In this document: positions 44,775 to 56,327 of the stretch, piece by piece | How the letters are laid out: each line of letters starts with the position of its first letter | Position numbering within the stretch: position 1 is the stretch's first letter | NCBI GenBank assembly: GCA_963576725.1 | Contig: OY755252.1 | Span: forward strand, 29,219,078-29,283,077 | DNA from: Azorinus chamasolen | Taxonomy: Eukaryota > Mollusca > Bivalvia > Cardiida > Solecurtidae | DNA: 64,000 nt | Direction of reading: 5' to 3' | The notes under the pieces: model-generated | Seen by the model: the letters and a program-made list of their open reading frames with translations, nothing else | Databases searched by the model: none | What the model was told of the DNA's origin: nothing | Position numbers and translations under genes: made by a program

Positions 44775-45183
44775 CATAATTATTACATTATTTGATGCCT
44801 TGTCAGCAGGAGCAAAAACATAATTAGAATGACAATTCGAAATGCTTTTCTTCAGATATCGAAATGTAATTCTAGGTCGAGGTGGTAATAGATGGTAATT
44901 AGATTCATAAGCAATACGTGTATCAATAATGTCAAAACCATGTGTTTTTTCCAATCCGAAAGGGCATTTAAATCAGCATGTTCTCGTCGACACAATTTGA
45001 TGCAGAATTCTTGAATAGCTTCAGCAATATGAGTACGACAAGTGTCAAAATCAATAAGGGAAGGTAATCTATATTTGGGACCTTAGTAAGGAGGGTCCTG
45101 AGACGTTTAATTTTAATAATATTAAAATTACCAGTAATGACGTGACCGACTGGTTTATAACAAAAGCTTGAAGTGCTACAGTT

Positions 45184-45186
45184 TCA
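45184..45186 (-). other. UGA at the selenocysteine 2 site (PLE2)
   Basis: NTPTS-UGA-NCSTSSFCYKPVGHV, homologous to NIPDN-UGA-DCATSNFCYSPAGHV at 19,448. Confidence 0.82.
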
Positions 45187-45223
45187 AGAAGTAGGGGTAT
45201 TGACATCAATGTTTAATTGGAAA

Positions 45224-46725
45224 AGTAGTAAAGTCAAGCAGGCAAAGCCACATGCAAGACGCAACCACCACCAAAACACCGATAGACAGCATGACACACA
45301 CACACACACACACACAACCAGACACCCAAACGCACACACACACACACACGAAATGAACACGGAAAACACCAAAAGAGACACAAGAACCAGGGACAAACGT
45401 TCCACAACATGAACAAAGCACAAAGACGCAAGGCAAACAAAAGGAAGGGTGACAAAGAGAGTACCGCCTTGGCACGGTCAGCAGCAAAAACACCATTGGG
45501 GGTTTAAACCGGTTTACGGACGTCCTAACCTCGCACTTCTCTCAAAGTCACCCTAGCTTTACAAATATTGTAAATAAAGGTATCCCCGCTGGACTTACCC
45601 ACAACATAGACGACGGTGAACACAGGACAACATGTAAAACATAGCATAATAACTGTGACAATCCGTCAAATATGTACTCAATGACTTTGCTGAAGTCAGA
45701 GCACCTGCAGGTAAGCCGTTAAGGGCACGACAGGGAAAAAATAATACATGAGTCTGGTAAGCTCCTCCTGTATCCAAGTTTAAGAGTATACCATCATAGA
45801 GTACTACCCTCGGCCTGTCATCGCGCAAGCAAAGAGGGAAGCGTAACTACCGACTGTAAAAGGGTCGATAACCAAACATGCAGTGTGTTGCAATATAATA
45901 GGATCATAACCTTTCTTTTTAAATGTTTTAATGCGTTTTATAAACAAATCATGAAAATCGATATGACCCCGAATTTTCCTAAGTTTGTAGATAACATCCC
46001 CATAAAATTCTGGTTGAGAAATGCCTTGTCGCAGTAACGTCCGTAGATTGCAATTATATTTACTAATGAGAGGTAAATTTCGATAATAAAATTTAGAAAA
46101 GGTTTTCCGAAGTTTGTGATATCTGTAACCTTGCTTAAGAAGTTTATCAGTTATAACTAAATTACGTCTGTTAAAATCTTCAAGCAAAGAACAGGCTCAG
46201 GCAAACCTAATAAGTTGAGAAATATAAACACCATAAGATGTAGAACGTGGCACATCCCCATCTAGAAAAGGATAATTAACAATTTTAAAATTAAAATCTT
46301 CTCTTTTATCGTATACTTTAAGTAGGATACAATTTTATTGTAGTTAAAAATAACGTTCCTTATTGGTTTATTGTATTTATAACAGATAATAGGTGATTCA
46401 GAATTTATGAAATATTTAGGAATAGTATCGATTACATTCTTATCACGAAATATACTTTGAATATCAATGAAGTCGATACCTTTATTTATGAATTGAAGTT
46501 TAAGAAGAAAATGTATTTAATGTTCAGATTCTTTATCAATATGAGGACGAAGAACATGCTGGGTGTAACTTTGTATAATAGAGGCAGTTTTAATCAGCGG
46601 GTCTGTACGCATAAAATTTTTATCAGCCTCCTCGTCAATAGACTGAATACAAGAGAATGGCAAAGATGATAAACAAGAAAGCATAGCATGTTTACCATTT
46701 TCTTTAAGAATAGTAGTCTGTTAAT
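45224..46725 (-). pseudogene. PLE2 copy with internal deletion, plus complete tail A
   Basis: Right to left: linker from KENGKHAMLS (about 46,715) through SIDEEADKNF, RPHIDK and NVIDTIPKYF; then near 46,320 it jumps straight to KVYDKREDFNFKIVNYPFLD of the RT, losing the RT fingers, motif A and YLDD. The C-terminus (46,187-45,804, 127 codons, IRGHIDFHDLFIKRIKTF) is open, followed by SECIS and tail A (45,560-45,224). The tail end abuts the next PLE2 copy in the same orientation. Confidence 0.83.
45752..45797 (-). promoter_or_regulatory. SECIS element (PLE2)
   Basis: Minus strand ATGA-T-GGTATACTCTT-AAACTTGGATACAGG-AGGAGCTTACC-AGAC; quartet, AAA and main helix kept. Confidence 0.78.
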
Positions 46726-46739
46726 GATCATTTATTAGA

Positions 46740-46975
46740 TAAACATATATAACACTGCTGAGGCCCCCTAGCACCGGCGTGGTATAATTTTTTCAAAACT
46801 AATATCGAAACTAATGATCCCGAAGAACCAGAAATATAACAACCTTGAGAAAGTACGGGGCGACCTTTAACAACCACCGTAAAGGCACTTTACACCTGCT
46901 GTTGGGAAGTGCATGCGTTCTGAAAGTAAGAGATGATCGGAAAGCAAAGGCAACACTGCAAAAAGAGTTTTATTG
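46740..46975 (+). repeat. Repeat C, second half of a unit plus next opening
   Basis: CCCCCTAGCACCGGCG..., CTAATGATCCCGAAGAACC, GTACGGGGCGACC, then opening TTCTGAAAGTAAGAGATGAT at 46,919. Confidence 0.75.
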
Positions 46976-47391
46976 ACATCTATAGTTATACTCACGCCCC
47001 AAGCACCAACTTACGCGGTATTCCATTTTTAAACTAATAACAGCAACATTTCTTGTATTATTTTGAATATAAAAACATTTATTGCTGGTGTGATGTAGCA
47101 GATGTAGCAGATACGGTTTTTTCTCTCTTGAACGACCAAACAGTATAGTAACAGTATAGTAAGATGTATATTTCATTGAGAAATTTAGTTACATAATAGG
47201 CAGTGTCAATTTACATCAATTTTACCAGACTCAGCTTGAATCGTTTTGTTTTCTTTCGTACCATATAAGTGCAGGCACTGTACCTTCCAAGTGTTTGGAA
47301 TGGGTAATATTGTTTTAGTCATTTATGATCATGTCCTTTTATTTTGTCGATGTTGTCATTGTACGTATTCTCGCGCGTGTGTGTCTGTGTA
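46976..47391. other. Intron sequence, unassigned
   Basis: No supported feature. Confidence 0.35.
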
Positions 47392-47552
<161 letters not shown>

Positions 47553-48226
47553 GTATCTCTGTGTGTGTTTGTTTGTGTGTTACGATATGATGTTAGTGTG
47601 TATGTGGATAGGTTTACCGTCGCATCAACAGTAGCGGATGCAGAATTGTCGTCTGTTCTACATAGATATTGTGCTACCACGCTGTGATAGATTGTCGTAA
47701 TAGTTGGCAATCCGAGGTGTAAAACGTCGCTTAATTTTCAAGGTTAATTGTATGTTTTAGTAGAAATGTTTGAATACCATAATTGTGTTACCAGATACTA
47801 ATCGTTTGTTGTACTGGTCCATGCCATTGCCAAAACATTATTTGAAGGTCAGAAACTAGGTCGTAAAGGTAAAATGAGTGCAATAATGTAATAAAACCTC
47901 TATACTGGATAAAATAACCGTATTTTTGACGGTTTCGACACTTTGTTTTGCATTTAAGTATAGAAATAGTTATGGCACATTTAAGGAAGAAAATGCATGT
48001 GATGATTGCAAGTTCGGAAAACATCGTTACAAATACGTTATCATTTCATTATCATACAGTATAATTATAACTTTGTTGCAAATCTCGGCAAGTTATAATA
48101 CCTCTCCACGCATATTTACCTCTTTCGCGTAGATGTATCATTCAGAGATGATAATAAAAATGAAAGAAGATTAACCTCTTAGTGCCATAGTCTCGGTGTA
48201 ATAATGGTCTGTTTGATTATGCACAA
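47553..48226. other. Intron sequence, unassigned
   Basis: No exon or repeat recognised. Confidence 0.35.
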
Positions 48227-48412
48227 CTGTGTGGCGGCCGTAAAACGTCGCCCCGTACTTCATTCTCAGCTTAAGCCGGTGCTAGGGGGCGTGAGCAGTG
48301 TAGAACTTTCAATTACTGCTAATGAACAGATTCAATAAAACCGAGTCTGAAATTATCTCCTTTTGTGTTGCAATTTTTTCTTTCGGAGGATCACCTCTCT
48401 TTAGAATTTATT
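48227..48412 (-). repeat. Repeat C, partial
   Basis: Minus-strand copy with GTACGGGGCGACG, GCCCCCTAGCACCGGC and the opening CTAAAGAGAGGTGATCC. Confidence 0.82.
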
Positions 48413-49111
48413 ATATTAGCTATCTGTATCACTAGTGATTGAAACGCCATAGCTCCTGGTGAGTATGGCGATGCTTTTACAAAATTAATTCATATATGTT
48501 ACTTACACCAGCAGTACTTATGACAAAACCCTTTCGATATTTACAGCCAATTGATTAGCCATTTTAACAGTTACTGGCCATAGGTATCCACTCTCACCCA
48601 ACAATGAATTCATAGACATATTCAGTGCCACTGGATATGAGTAACATTCCCTATCCCTGATGAGAACACTCTATATGTTATTGCCACAAACGATCACTAG
48701 TTAAGCAGATAAACCTCCATTACCGGAATAAGTTAGCATGTCATTGTACTGACTAACATATATTTCCTTCATGAAGGAAGCCGATCCCACATCTTGTTCA
48801 CCTGTGAAAGGAGGGTAACGCATGCTCTATGACCCATCAAAATGACAGAGTTTGCAGCACACTTGGCAAATCAGCCACTTTACTTATCTGTACTCTATTG
48901 GATATATTCAGAAAAATGTGCACATCCGCTCTCAAATTAGTGGTCCTTCTAAGTTAAAATCCACCAGGTTCAAACAGCCATAGTGCAACTCAACTACCCG
49001 CCATTTCTCACGAAAGAAGAAATATGCATACAAAAAGGGTCATGGACCAAAGTACAGAGAAACTGGGCATATACAAGGAGCTACAGAAAATTTGCAAGGA
49101 AGAAGTGCAAA
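48413..49111. other. Intron sequence; faint LINE-like coding trace at the end
   Basis: Mostly unassigned. At about 48,990-49,110 one frame reads GIYKELQKICKEEVQRK, which resembles the basic connector before the RT in non-LTR retrotransposons. Too short to claim more. Confidence 0.25.
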
Positions 49112-49926
49112 GAAAGCACAAACATGAGTCTTGCAGGAAACACCACATACAGAACATACAGCCGCCCGAACAGTAACACACACAACTATAAAAACATCAA
49201 GATACACACAAAGACAAAACAAACATACAATAGGGTGAAGATGAAAGTACCACCTTAGAACGGTCAGTGACAAAAGTCACTGGGGAGTTAAACCGATGTA
49301 TGGGCGCCCAACCTCACCTTTATTCCATCCCCACCCTAAAAGACAAACAGTGTAAATAAACGTATCCCCTCACCGACTAATCTACAACAACCGCGATGGC
49401 AAATGCAGTGTAAAATGCATGTATAACGAAATTATTTAAGTGAACAAACTGTACCTACCTATCGCTAGTGTACTCAATAATTGCGCTGCAAACGGAGTAC
49501 CTGTAGAAAAGTAATAAAGGTTACGACAAAAATACAATTGTACCAATATCCGACGTTCTCCTTCCATTTCTGGATTTAAGAGGTCGCCTTCATAGAGTAC
49601 TAAACCTTTCTTGTCGATGTACATGCAACGATGCCAGCGTGATTGCCAACTGTAAAAGGGTTGACAACGAAACATGCAGTATGTTGTAGTACTATAGTAT
49701 CATGTCCCTTTTTAATGAATATTTTAACATATTTGATTAACAAAGTGAGAAAATGAATATGTCCAATAATTTTACGAATTTTGTTAATCACATCACCATA
49801 AAATTCAGGATGTGAAACACCGTGTTGCAGAAGCGCCTTGATATTACATTGGTACTTGCCAATAAGTGAGAGAATTCGATAGTAAAATTTAGAAAAAGTG
49901 TTCCTTAGTTTTTGGTATCTATATCA
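49112..49926 (-). mobile_element. PLE1 C-terminus, SECIS and tail B
   Basis: Right to left: YRYQKLRNTFSKFYYR (near 49,920), KIIGHIHFLTLLIKYVKIFI (49,775-49,715), LQHTACFVVNPFTVGNHAG, SECIS, 3'UTR, tail B ending at about 49,112. 5'-truncated at 49,926, where a plus-strand tail A fragment abuts it. Confidence 0.83.
49548..49593 (-). promoter_or_regulatory. SECIS element (PLE1), intact
   Basis: Minus strand, identical in all key positions to the 21,345 element: ATGA, GGCGACCTCTT, AAA, TCCAGAAATGGA, CGTC, GGAT. Confidence 0.83.
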
Positions 49927-50130
49927 TTGCTTGTTCATGTTGTGGAACGTTTGTCCCTGTTTCTTGTGTGTCTTTTGGTGTTTTCTGTGTTTATTTCGTG
50001 TGTGTGTGTGTGTGTGCGTTTGGGTGTGTGGTTGTGTGTGTGTGTGTGTCATGCTTTCTATCGGTGTTTTGGTGGTGGTTGCGTCTTGCATGTGGCTTTG
50101 CCTGCTTGACTTTACTACTTTTCCATTAAG
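49927..50130 (+). mobile_element. PLE2 tail A, 5'-truncated
   Basis: Starts inside the tail at CTTGTTCATGTTGTGGAACG and ends CTACTTTTCCATTAAG, with a short GT block. Confidence 0.83.
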
Positions 50131-50590
50131 CAGTTTTTAGTTAGTTTTTTGATGACATATATGTTTCTAATAATCCATTTTTGATGGTGTTTTTTCATGG
50201 AAGTGAATTAAACAAACACACTCATGTATTATTATTATGTCCGAGGAATTGAGGAATATACATACGCAACACCAAAAGTCAGTATAAAATATTTGTCCAG
50301 TTCATTCTTTCTTTTTTGGTAGAAAATGTCTCCTCTTACTTTTGACGTGATTCAGATCAGTCAAATATTAGTTACATCTAATTTCACATTAGACAACTCA
50401 TAAGGATGGGTTGATTAAAACTGAACAGTGCACGTACTTTTTGCTAGTTTTCTCAGCAAAATTTTGAATAAAAAACCCGGACACCTCTGGAAACCGGACG
50501 ATCGATCTGTCGACGAAGGAGTAGTTTACACAGGTTTCTTTCATATACCGAAATGAAGTTCACTAAATAAATTATATGCAGTCATTTCAG
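50131..50590. other. Intron sequence, unassigned
   Basis: Nothing supported. Confidence 0.35.
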
Positions 50591-50862
50591 CAGCTTTGCC
50601 AAGGCGGTACTCTCTTTGTCACCCTTCCTTTTGTTTGCCTTGCGTCTTTGTGCTTGTGGTTTGTTCATGTTGTGGAACGTTTGTCCCTGTTTCTTGTGTG
50701 TCTTTTGGTGTTTTCTGTGTTCATTTCGTATGTGTGTGTGCGTGTGCGTTTGGGTGTTTGGTTGTGTGTGTGTGTGTGTGTCATGCTGTCTATCGGTGTT
50801 TTGGTGGTGGTTGCGTCTTGCATGTGGCTTTGCCTGCTTGACTTTACTACTTTTCCATTAAT
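50591..50862 (+). mobile_element. PLE2 tail A, 5'-truncated
   Basis: Begins GCCAAGGCGGTACTCTC (losing the palindrome and first hairpin) and ends CTACTTTTCCATTAATT. Confidence 0.85.
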
Positions 50863-50939
50863 TATATATATGGATTTATCTTTTTGACAAGCGGTAAGAC
50901 TATCACCGTTGCGTTCTGCTTACCGTCAAATACAATAGT

Positions 50940-51260
50940 ATTTTACGTATATTTTATATTTAGGTATTCCACATCGGGAGTTTTACGGTGATGTAGTTTA
51001 CAAACTTCGAAAATTATTGAACACAGGCACGTTGGCTATAAACCCTCTATATTGCAGCACACTGCGTATTTGGTGGTCGACCTATTTACATTTAGTTATT
51101 AAGCTTCCCATGTTGCTTGTGCGACGACGCAACGACTAAATACTCTATGACGGCGTCCTATTAAACCCTTTTAGGGAGGGAGGAAGGTGGAGATTTGTAT
51201 TTTATTTTGCAATTTCTGTCATACCCCAAATGACTTCACCACTACTGTTCTGAGTTCTGA
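50940..51260 (+). mobile_element. Degenerate PLE C-terminus
   Basis: Decayed PHREFYGDVVYKLRKLL and TAYLVVDLFT, then CTCTATGACGGCGTCCTATT corresponding to the SECIS start. Strongly diverged. Confidence 0.6.
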
Positions 51261-51379
51261 CTATACATGGTCATCGAATTGATGTGGTTGGTGTCCCTAG
51301 GTTAGTTTAGAACGTCTCTATCACTTGCGGTTACTACCTCGAAAATTCACAAACATGCCCTCTAGATATGGTCGGGTTT

Positions 51380-52330
51380 TGTATAATAAAAGATTGAAAT
51401 ATTGGCGCGCAATACTGAAAAAGCTTTTTTGCTAATGAGCCAATGAAATCATGATGCCGATTCCACTTAGAAGTTTGCGAATCACTCACATAACTTCTTA
51501 ATTAGATATATGCACGTTATGCGAATGCCATATACCGTCAGGTCATTGGTATTTGTATGGGTACGAAGTGTGCACCACTAGTCACATATTTTTTTTTGTA
51601 CTACGATGAGAGAGATTTCATGTTGAGCTTGAACGCGAAATCTCATGCAGTTGTCAAAAATCCTTCAATAAAATCGATACTTGGGTGATATTTTCAATAT
51701 ACATAACCCTTTCTTTGATCGTATGATTTCTCCCATTTACAAAAATAAATGGGATAAAAGTACAAAAATGAGTCATGCAGAAAACACCAAATACAGAACA
51801 AACAGGCGCCCGAACGACTAACTTTTCCGATACCTCTGCAATTTTTCATGATTTAGACCTTAAAGATGACAATGACATTATATTTTTCCATCTTTAATGA
51901 CGAACGAGACGGTTTTGATTTTAATATTTTAAATGTCCCCCATCTTGACACAGGTGTTCCACATGCTCCATCTTATGTGGTGTACATATCTCTACGTATT
52001 CCTTTGGTTAAAGGTTGTTCTTCTGTTGATAATTTTAACAGTTGAAATGTCATATTAAAAGAAAAGCTGCTAAAAAATCATTGTCTAAAATTTACCAGTA
52101 ATCTCTCTTATCTGAAAATATAAATGCAATCTTAAGGCGCTCCTGCGATACGTTGTATTAAATCCAGAATTTCATGGTGATGTGAATAACACACTTCGTA
52201 CTTTTTTGGAGATAGAATATACCAATTTTGTCAATTAATTCATCAAATATTTTAAGAAATGGATATGATCCTACAGTTCTACGACATACTACCCTTTTTC
52301 ATATATGCCGACGGAAAAGGCGGGAATTGT
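51380..52330 (+). mobile_element. Degenerate PLE RT copy with tail B scrap
   Basis: Traces of GNAIYRQVIGICMGTKCAPL (51,525-51,585) and RDGFDFNILNVPHLDTGVP (51,910-51,965), PHAPSYVVYISLRI and the C-terminal PEFHGDV. A minus-strand tail B end (AAAAGTACAAAAATGAGTCA, 51,756) is embedded. Numerous frameshifts. Confidence 0.7.
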
Positions 52331-52493
52331 TCTACATTCATTTCTTCTTTCAGTAATTGTTATATATCCAATGCGTTTCGCCGTAAGATTAATTTCATGG
52401 TGACTTCGGTACTCACCGACACATTGTGTCACGTTCGTTATTTCTTTTTTAAGAATGCCCTGTGGTTTCTGTATTGGTACTTTATATCTAACT

Positions 52494-52768
52494 CGTCAAG
52501 GCGGTACTCTCTTTGTCACCCTTCCTTTTGTTTGCTTGCGTCTTTGTGCTTGTGGTTTGTTCATGTTGTGGAACGTTTGTCCCTGGTTCTTGTGTCTCTT
52601 TTGGTGTTTTCTGTGTTCATTTCGTGTGTGTGTGTGTGTGTGTGTGTGCGTTTGGGTGTGTGGTTGTGTGTGTGTGTGTGTGTGTGTCATGCTGTCTATC
52701 GGTGTTTTGGTGGTGGTTGCGTCTTGCATGTGGCTTTGCCTGCTTGACTTTACTACTTTTCCATTTAA
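52494..52768 (+). mobile_element. PLE2 tail A, 5'-truncated
   Basis: Starts CAAGGCGGTACTCTCTTTG, nearly the same truncation point as at 50,591, and ends CTACTTTTCCATTTAATG. Confidence 0.85.
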
Positions 52769-54000
52769 TGCTTTCGGAGTCATATAGCAATCGGTCTCTT
52801 TACGGCAACGAGTTCACTTGTCTAGTGAACATGCTCAGGACAAAATAGTTTTCTTCAAGTCTGCACTAGTTTGGTTGTAAAATGTTCATGCATTTGTTTA
52901 CTCTTCGTGTATTTATTAATAATTCGCTGTGTAAGATAATTACTACTGATCTACACAAAGATAAACTTTTTAAAAGTCATGAATTTTAATAAACTCCAAG
53001 TGCGTCGATGCTCCAGAGTGGGCCCTGTACTTTAATCGGGAGAAGAAGAAGTTTTCGCAGCACCTTGGCGTTCTAAAGCAGAAGGAATATAGCTGAGGTT
53101 TCCGATTGCATTTTATACACATTCGTAACTGACTAGCATATAGACCTACATCTTCAGCCAATCAAACAGCCCTTTGCGTCGTATTCGGTCATTTCCGTTT
53201 GACCCGTACTCAAAATAGAAATAGGAAGTTTCATAAAGGACAAGGTCAAAGAAATCTACCATTGAAATTCGGAATTCCCACATACACATTTATCACGCAT
53301 CAAACAGCGTGTTTTGACTATGGCACCCAACTTCAACACAAGTCTAAGTCTTACAAGAAGTAAAACCGTAAAAACACGGGGTTCTATCGGCTTATCAAAG
53401 TAAGTATTATCCATAGAAGTTTTTCAACACATATTCAATCAAATTATATTCCAGTGTCAATAACAACTGTGAAAATAGAGCCTCTTTTATGTATCGTGTA
53501 ACCGCCGAGTTGCTCAAGACGTTTGTGTCGTGTAAAAGCGAAAATAGGTAGCAATTTGTTGAAATGGCTTTCCCAGATTACAACTCTACTTCAGACTGTA
53601 GTTCTGAATTTGAGTTTCATCTGGTTCCACACAACTACCGTAATTTTTGTACATGTATGGATGTACTTAGTAATATAAAAATAGTCTACCTTCAATTTGT
53701 AAGCAGACTACATTTATTCAAAATAAACGAGTGCTGAACATGGACAAATAAATGTTATGTGTAAGAATTAGTTGAACAAAAAATGTAGGATTATAGTAGC
53801 CTTTGTATAAATGTGTTGTTGTGCTTCATGTTTTGCATAAGTTATGTATATGAAAGCATTAATTGACCCTTTACTTCATTAATATTCATGTAAAAAATAA
53901 TGACATCATGAATATAATGAAGATATTATTTTGGCCATAGTAGAAACTAGAAGCATGTCTATATATAAACAGCAGATCATGGGATGGCTCCTTTTGTTTC
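52769..54000. other. Intron sequence; one possible short exon
   Basis: Mostly unassigned. 53,320-53,399 could be a first exon: ATG, MAPNFNTSLSLTRSKTVKTR then GSIGLSK, followed by a perfect donor AAAGTAAGTA. A second ATG at 53,563 opens MAFPDYNSTSDCSSEFEFHL. Neither has a recognised family. Confidence 0.3.
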
Positions 54001-54014
54001 AGTCTGTCATATTT

Positions 54015-54260
54015 TTATGCCCCCAATCAATTGGAGGGGGGCTGATTTTGTTGGTTTTTTGGCTTGGCTCAAACTTTAATGTTGGCAATAACTTTGTAGC
54101 CATTGCACATACATACTTCAAACCTGGCATGCTTGTGCAACTTACAGAGGCGAACATTTTTTTTATTTTTGTGGGATGAGAAGGGGGAGGGGCTTATTAA
54201 AATCAAGGTCATATAACAGTTAAATGTCACAATACGGGTCAAATTTATATTGGTCACAAT
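54015..54260 (+). repeat. Mollusc-style ATGCCCCC repeat fragment
   Basis: TTTATGCCCCCAATCAATTG followed by GGAGGGGGGC and a low-complexity body; the same kind of start occurs at 23,563. Non-coding. Confidence 0.45.
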
Positions 54261-54585
54261 CAGGGGCACAGTGTTTCACAAAAAAATGTGTTGTTATTAA
54301 TACTTATGTCAATTCCAAGACGTTATTGTTATTAACGTGTACAGCAATTTCTCCCCGTACACTTAACATCCATATCAAACCCGAAAGGCATTATGGCCAT
54401 TCAGGCCTTTGATTTTCATTGTATACCGTTCAATATTTCCCTTCCTATCGTTACAGTCTACGGTTTTTCGTAGCTGCTGAAATGTTTTTATTCTGTACAT
54501 GATTTTATTATTTACATGACTTTTCTTTTATCAATATATTTATACTTACTTGAAGTCTACCTATATGTCACCTTTTTACGGAAGG
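54261..54585. other. Unassigned
   Basis: Nothing supported. Confidence 0.3.
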
Positions 54586-55990
54586 GTGCTCCAACTACTA
54601 CAAATACATTAAATAGTTTCCCAATACTAAAAATTGAACAAATAAACTTACACTCAGTGTCTTCTGTTCAGATTCCTCATACTCTGCCTAATTTCCGATC
54701 TTTACAGCCGTCCGTGTGTATCAAACCTCTAAAACGTGTTTCTGCTTCGTCATTCCATGTTCCTTCGTCTGCTATAATTAACATGTTTCATAATAGGCAT
54801 TATATCGTTCTTTTTCCTTTAAAGCAATATATCCTTCGTAATAGTAAAGCTCATCTAAATACACATTATTGGAAAAAAGACAGAGTATATAAAATAATAA
54901 CAGAGTGCAATAATAAGAGGTGTATATGTTGCAATTTTTATTTTATTAGATCTACTATTAAATCTCTTGTAAATGGTAGAATGTTTGCTATGAGAGAGAT
55001 TTAATATATGTTACGTTATAATCCACAATCACAAGAAGATGTTATAAAAGCCTTCAATGAAACTTCACGGTATTTAAATGATATTTTAATTTAGATGACC
55101 CTTTCTATGATACTCTGATTCCTACAATTTATCCTAAAGAACTCAACTTGAATAAAGCTAACCCGTCCGACAATTGTGCAGCTTTTATTGATCTAGACCT
55201 TACAATTTTCTTCTAAAGTATATGGCAAAATATATGATTTTGATTTTAATATTGTGAATTTCCCTCATCTTGACGGAGATATTCCCCGTACCCCATCTTA
55301 CAAGGTCTATATATCTAAACTTATTCGGTTTGCTAGAGCTTGTTCATCTATTGACGTTTTTAACAGTCGAAATCTCATTTTAACAGAGAAGCTGCTTAAG
55401 CAAGGATATAGATATCATAAACTAAGAAAAAGTTTCTCTAAATTTTAATATCGAAATCTCTCACTTATTGGCAAGTACCAATGTAATCTCAAGGCACCTC
55501 TGCGACACGGTGTTTCACATCCTGAATTTTATGGTGATGTGATTTACAAACTTCGTAAAATTATTGGACATACCCATTTTCTCACGTTGTTTATCAAATA
55601 TGTTAAAAAATTCATTAAAAAGGGACATGATCCTATAGTACTACAACATAATGCATGTTTCGTTGTCAACCCTTTTACAGTTGGCAATCACGCTGGCCTC
55701 TTTGCATGTACGCTGACAAGAAAGGTTTAGTACTCTAGGAAGGCGACCTCTTAAATCCAGAAACGGAAGGAGGACGTCAGACATCTGTACTATTTCGTCT
55801 TTATCGTACCCTTTATGACTTTACTACAATTACTCTGTTTGCAGCTCAATCATTGAGTACACTAGCGATATGTGGATACAGTTTGTTCACATAATTTTTG
55901 CGTTATACATGCACTTTACCACTGTATTTGCCATCGCGGTTGTTGTTGATTAGTCGGAGAGGGGATACATTTATTTACACTGTTTGTTTT
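54586..55990 (+). pseudogene. PLE1 deletion derivative: endonuclease N-terminus fused to RT palm
   Basis: 54,586-54,988 encodes the N-terminus (SVSSVQIPHTLPNFRSLQPS, CNNKRCICC, STIKSLVNGRMF). At about 54,985 it jumps into the RT at the CYERDFM position, losing the GIY-YIG core, linker and RT motifs A/B. The RT part has SRYLNDI for YLDDI, then DFDFNIVNFPHLDGDIPR, YRYHKLRKSFSKF, LQHNACFVVNPFTVGN. The SECIS is damaged (ATGA to AGGA at 55,737; 55,737-55,782). Tail B follows. Confidence 0.82.
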
Positions 55991-56240
55991 TTAGGGTGGG
56001 GATGGAATAAGTTTGAGATTTGGCGCGCATAAACCGGTTTAACCCCCCAGTGACTTTTGTCATTGACTGTTCCAAGGCGGTACTTCCATCTTCCCCCTGT
56101 TGTATGTTTGTTTTGTCTTTGTGCGTCTCCTGATGGTTTTATAGTTGTGTACATTTGCTGTTTCCTTGTGTTGCTATTCGGGCTACTGTTTGTTCTGTTT
56201 GTGGTGTTTCCTGCATGACTCATTTTTGTACTTTTAGTGT
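55991..56240 (+). mobile_element. PLE1 tail B
   Basis: GGGTGGGGATGGAATAAG, GGCGCGC (altered palindrome), CCGGTTTAACC, GTGACTTTTGTCA, CTGTTCCAAGGCGGT; ends CATGACTCATTTTTGTACTT. Confidence 0.82.
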
Positions 56241-56327
56241 TAAGATTCATTCTGATGTAGACTGACATTCGTCATATATATATAAGGAAGTGTGGAAAGA
56301 GTTCCCACACTACGGGAGTATACTAAG

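Larger units (their letters stand above)
42913..45223 (-). pseudogene. PLE2 copy: linker, RT, 3'UTR and part of tail A
   Basis: Read right to left: linker with the UGA site (45,186), FRYLKKSISNCHSNYVFAPADKASNN (44,870-44,790, in two parts), UGA site 3 (44,774), RT fingers and palm with MGTNCAPLVTDLFLYCYEKD and ARYLDDILNLDNPYF (44,103-43,960), KIYDKRDDFDFKIVN, C-terminal LQHTACLVIDPFTVGRYA (about 43,400), SECIS, then tail A cut at 42,913. Several frameshifts (e.g. near 43,666, 43,870 and 44,450). The YLDD motif is intact. Tail A of the next copy adjoins at 45,224. Confidence 0.85.
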
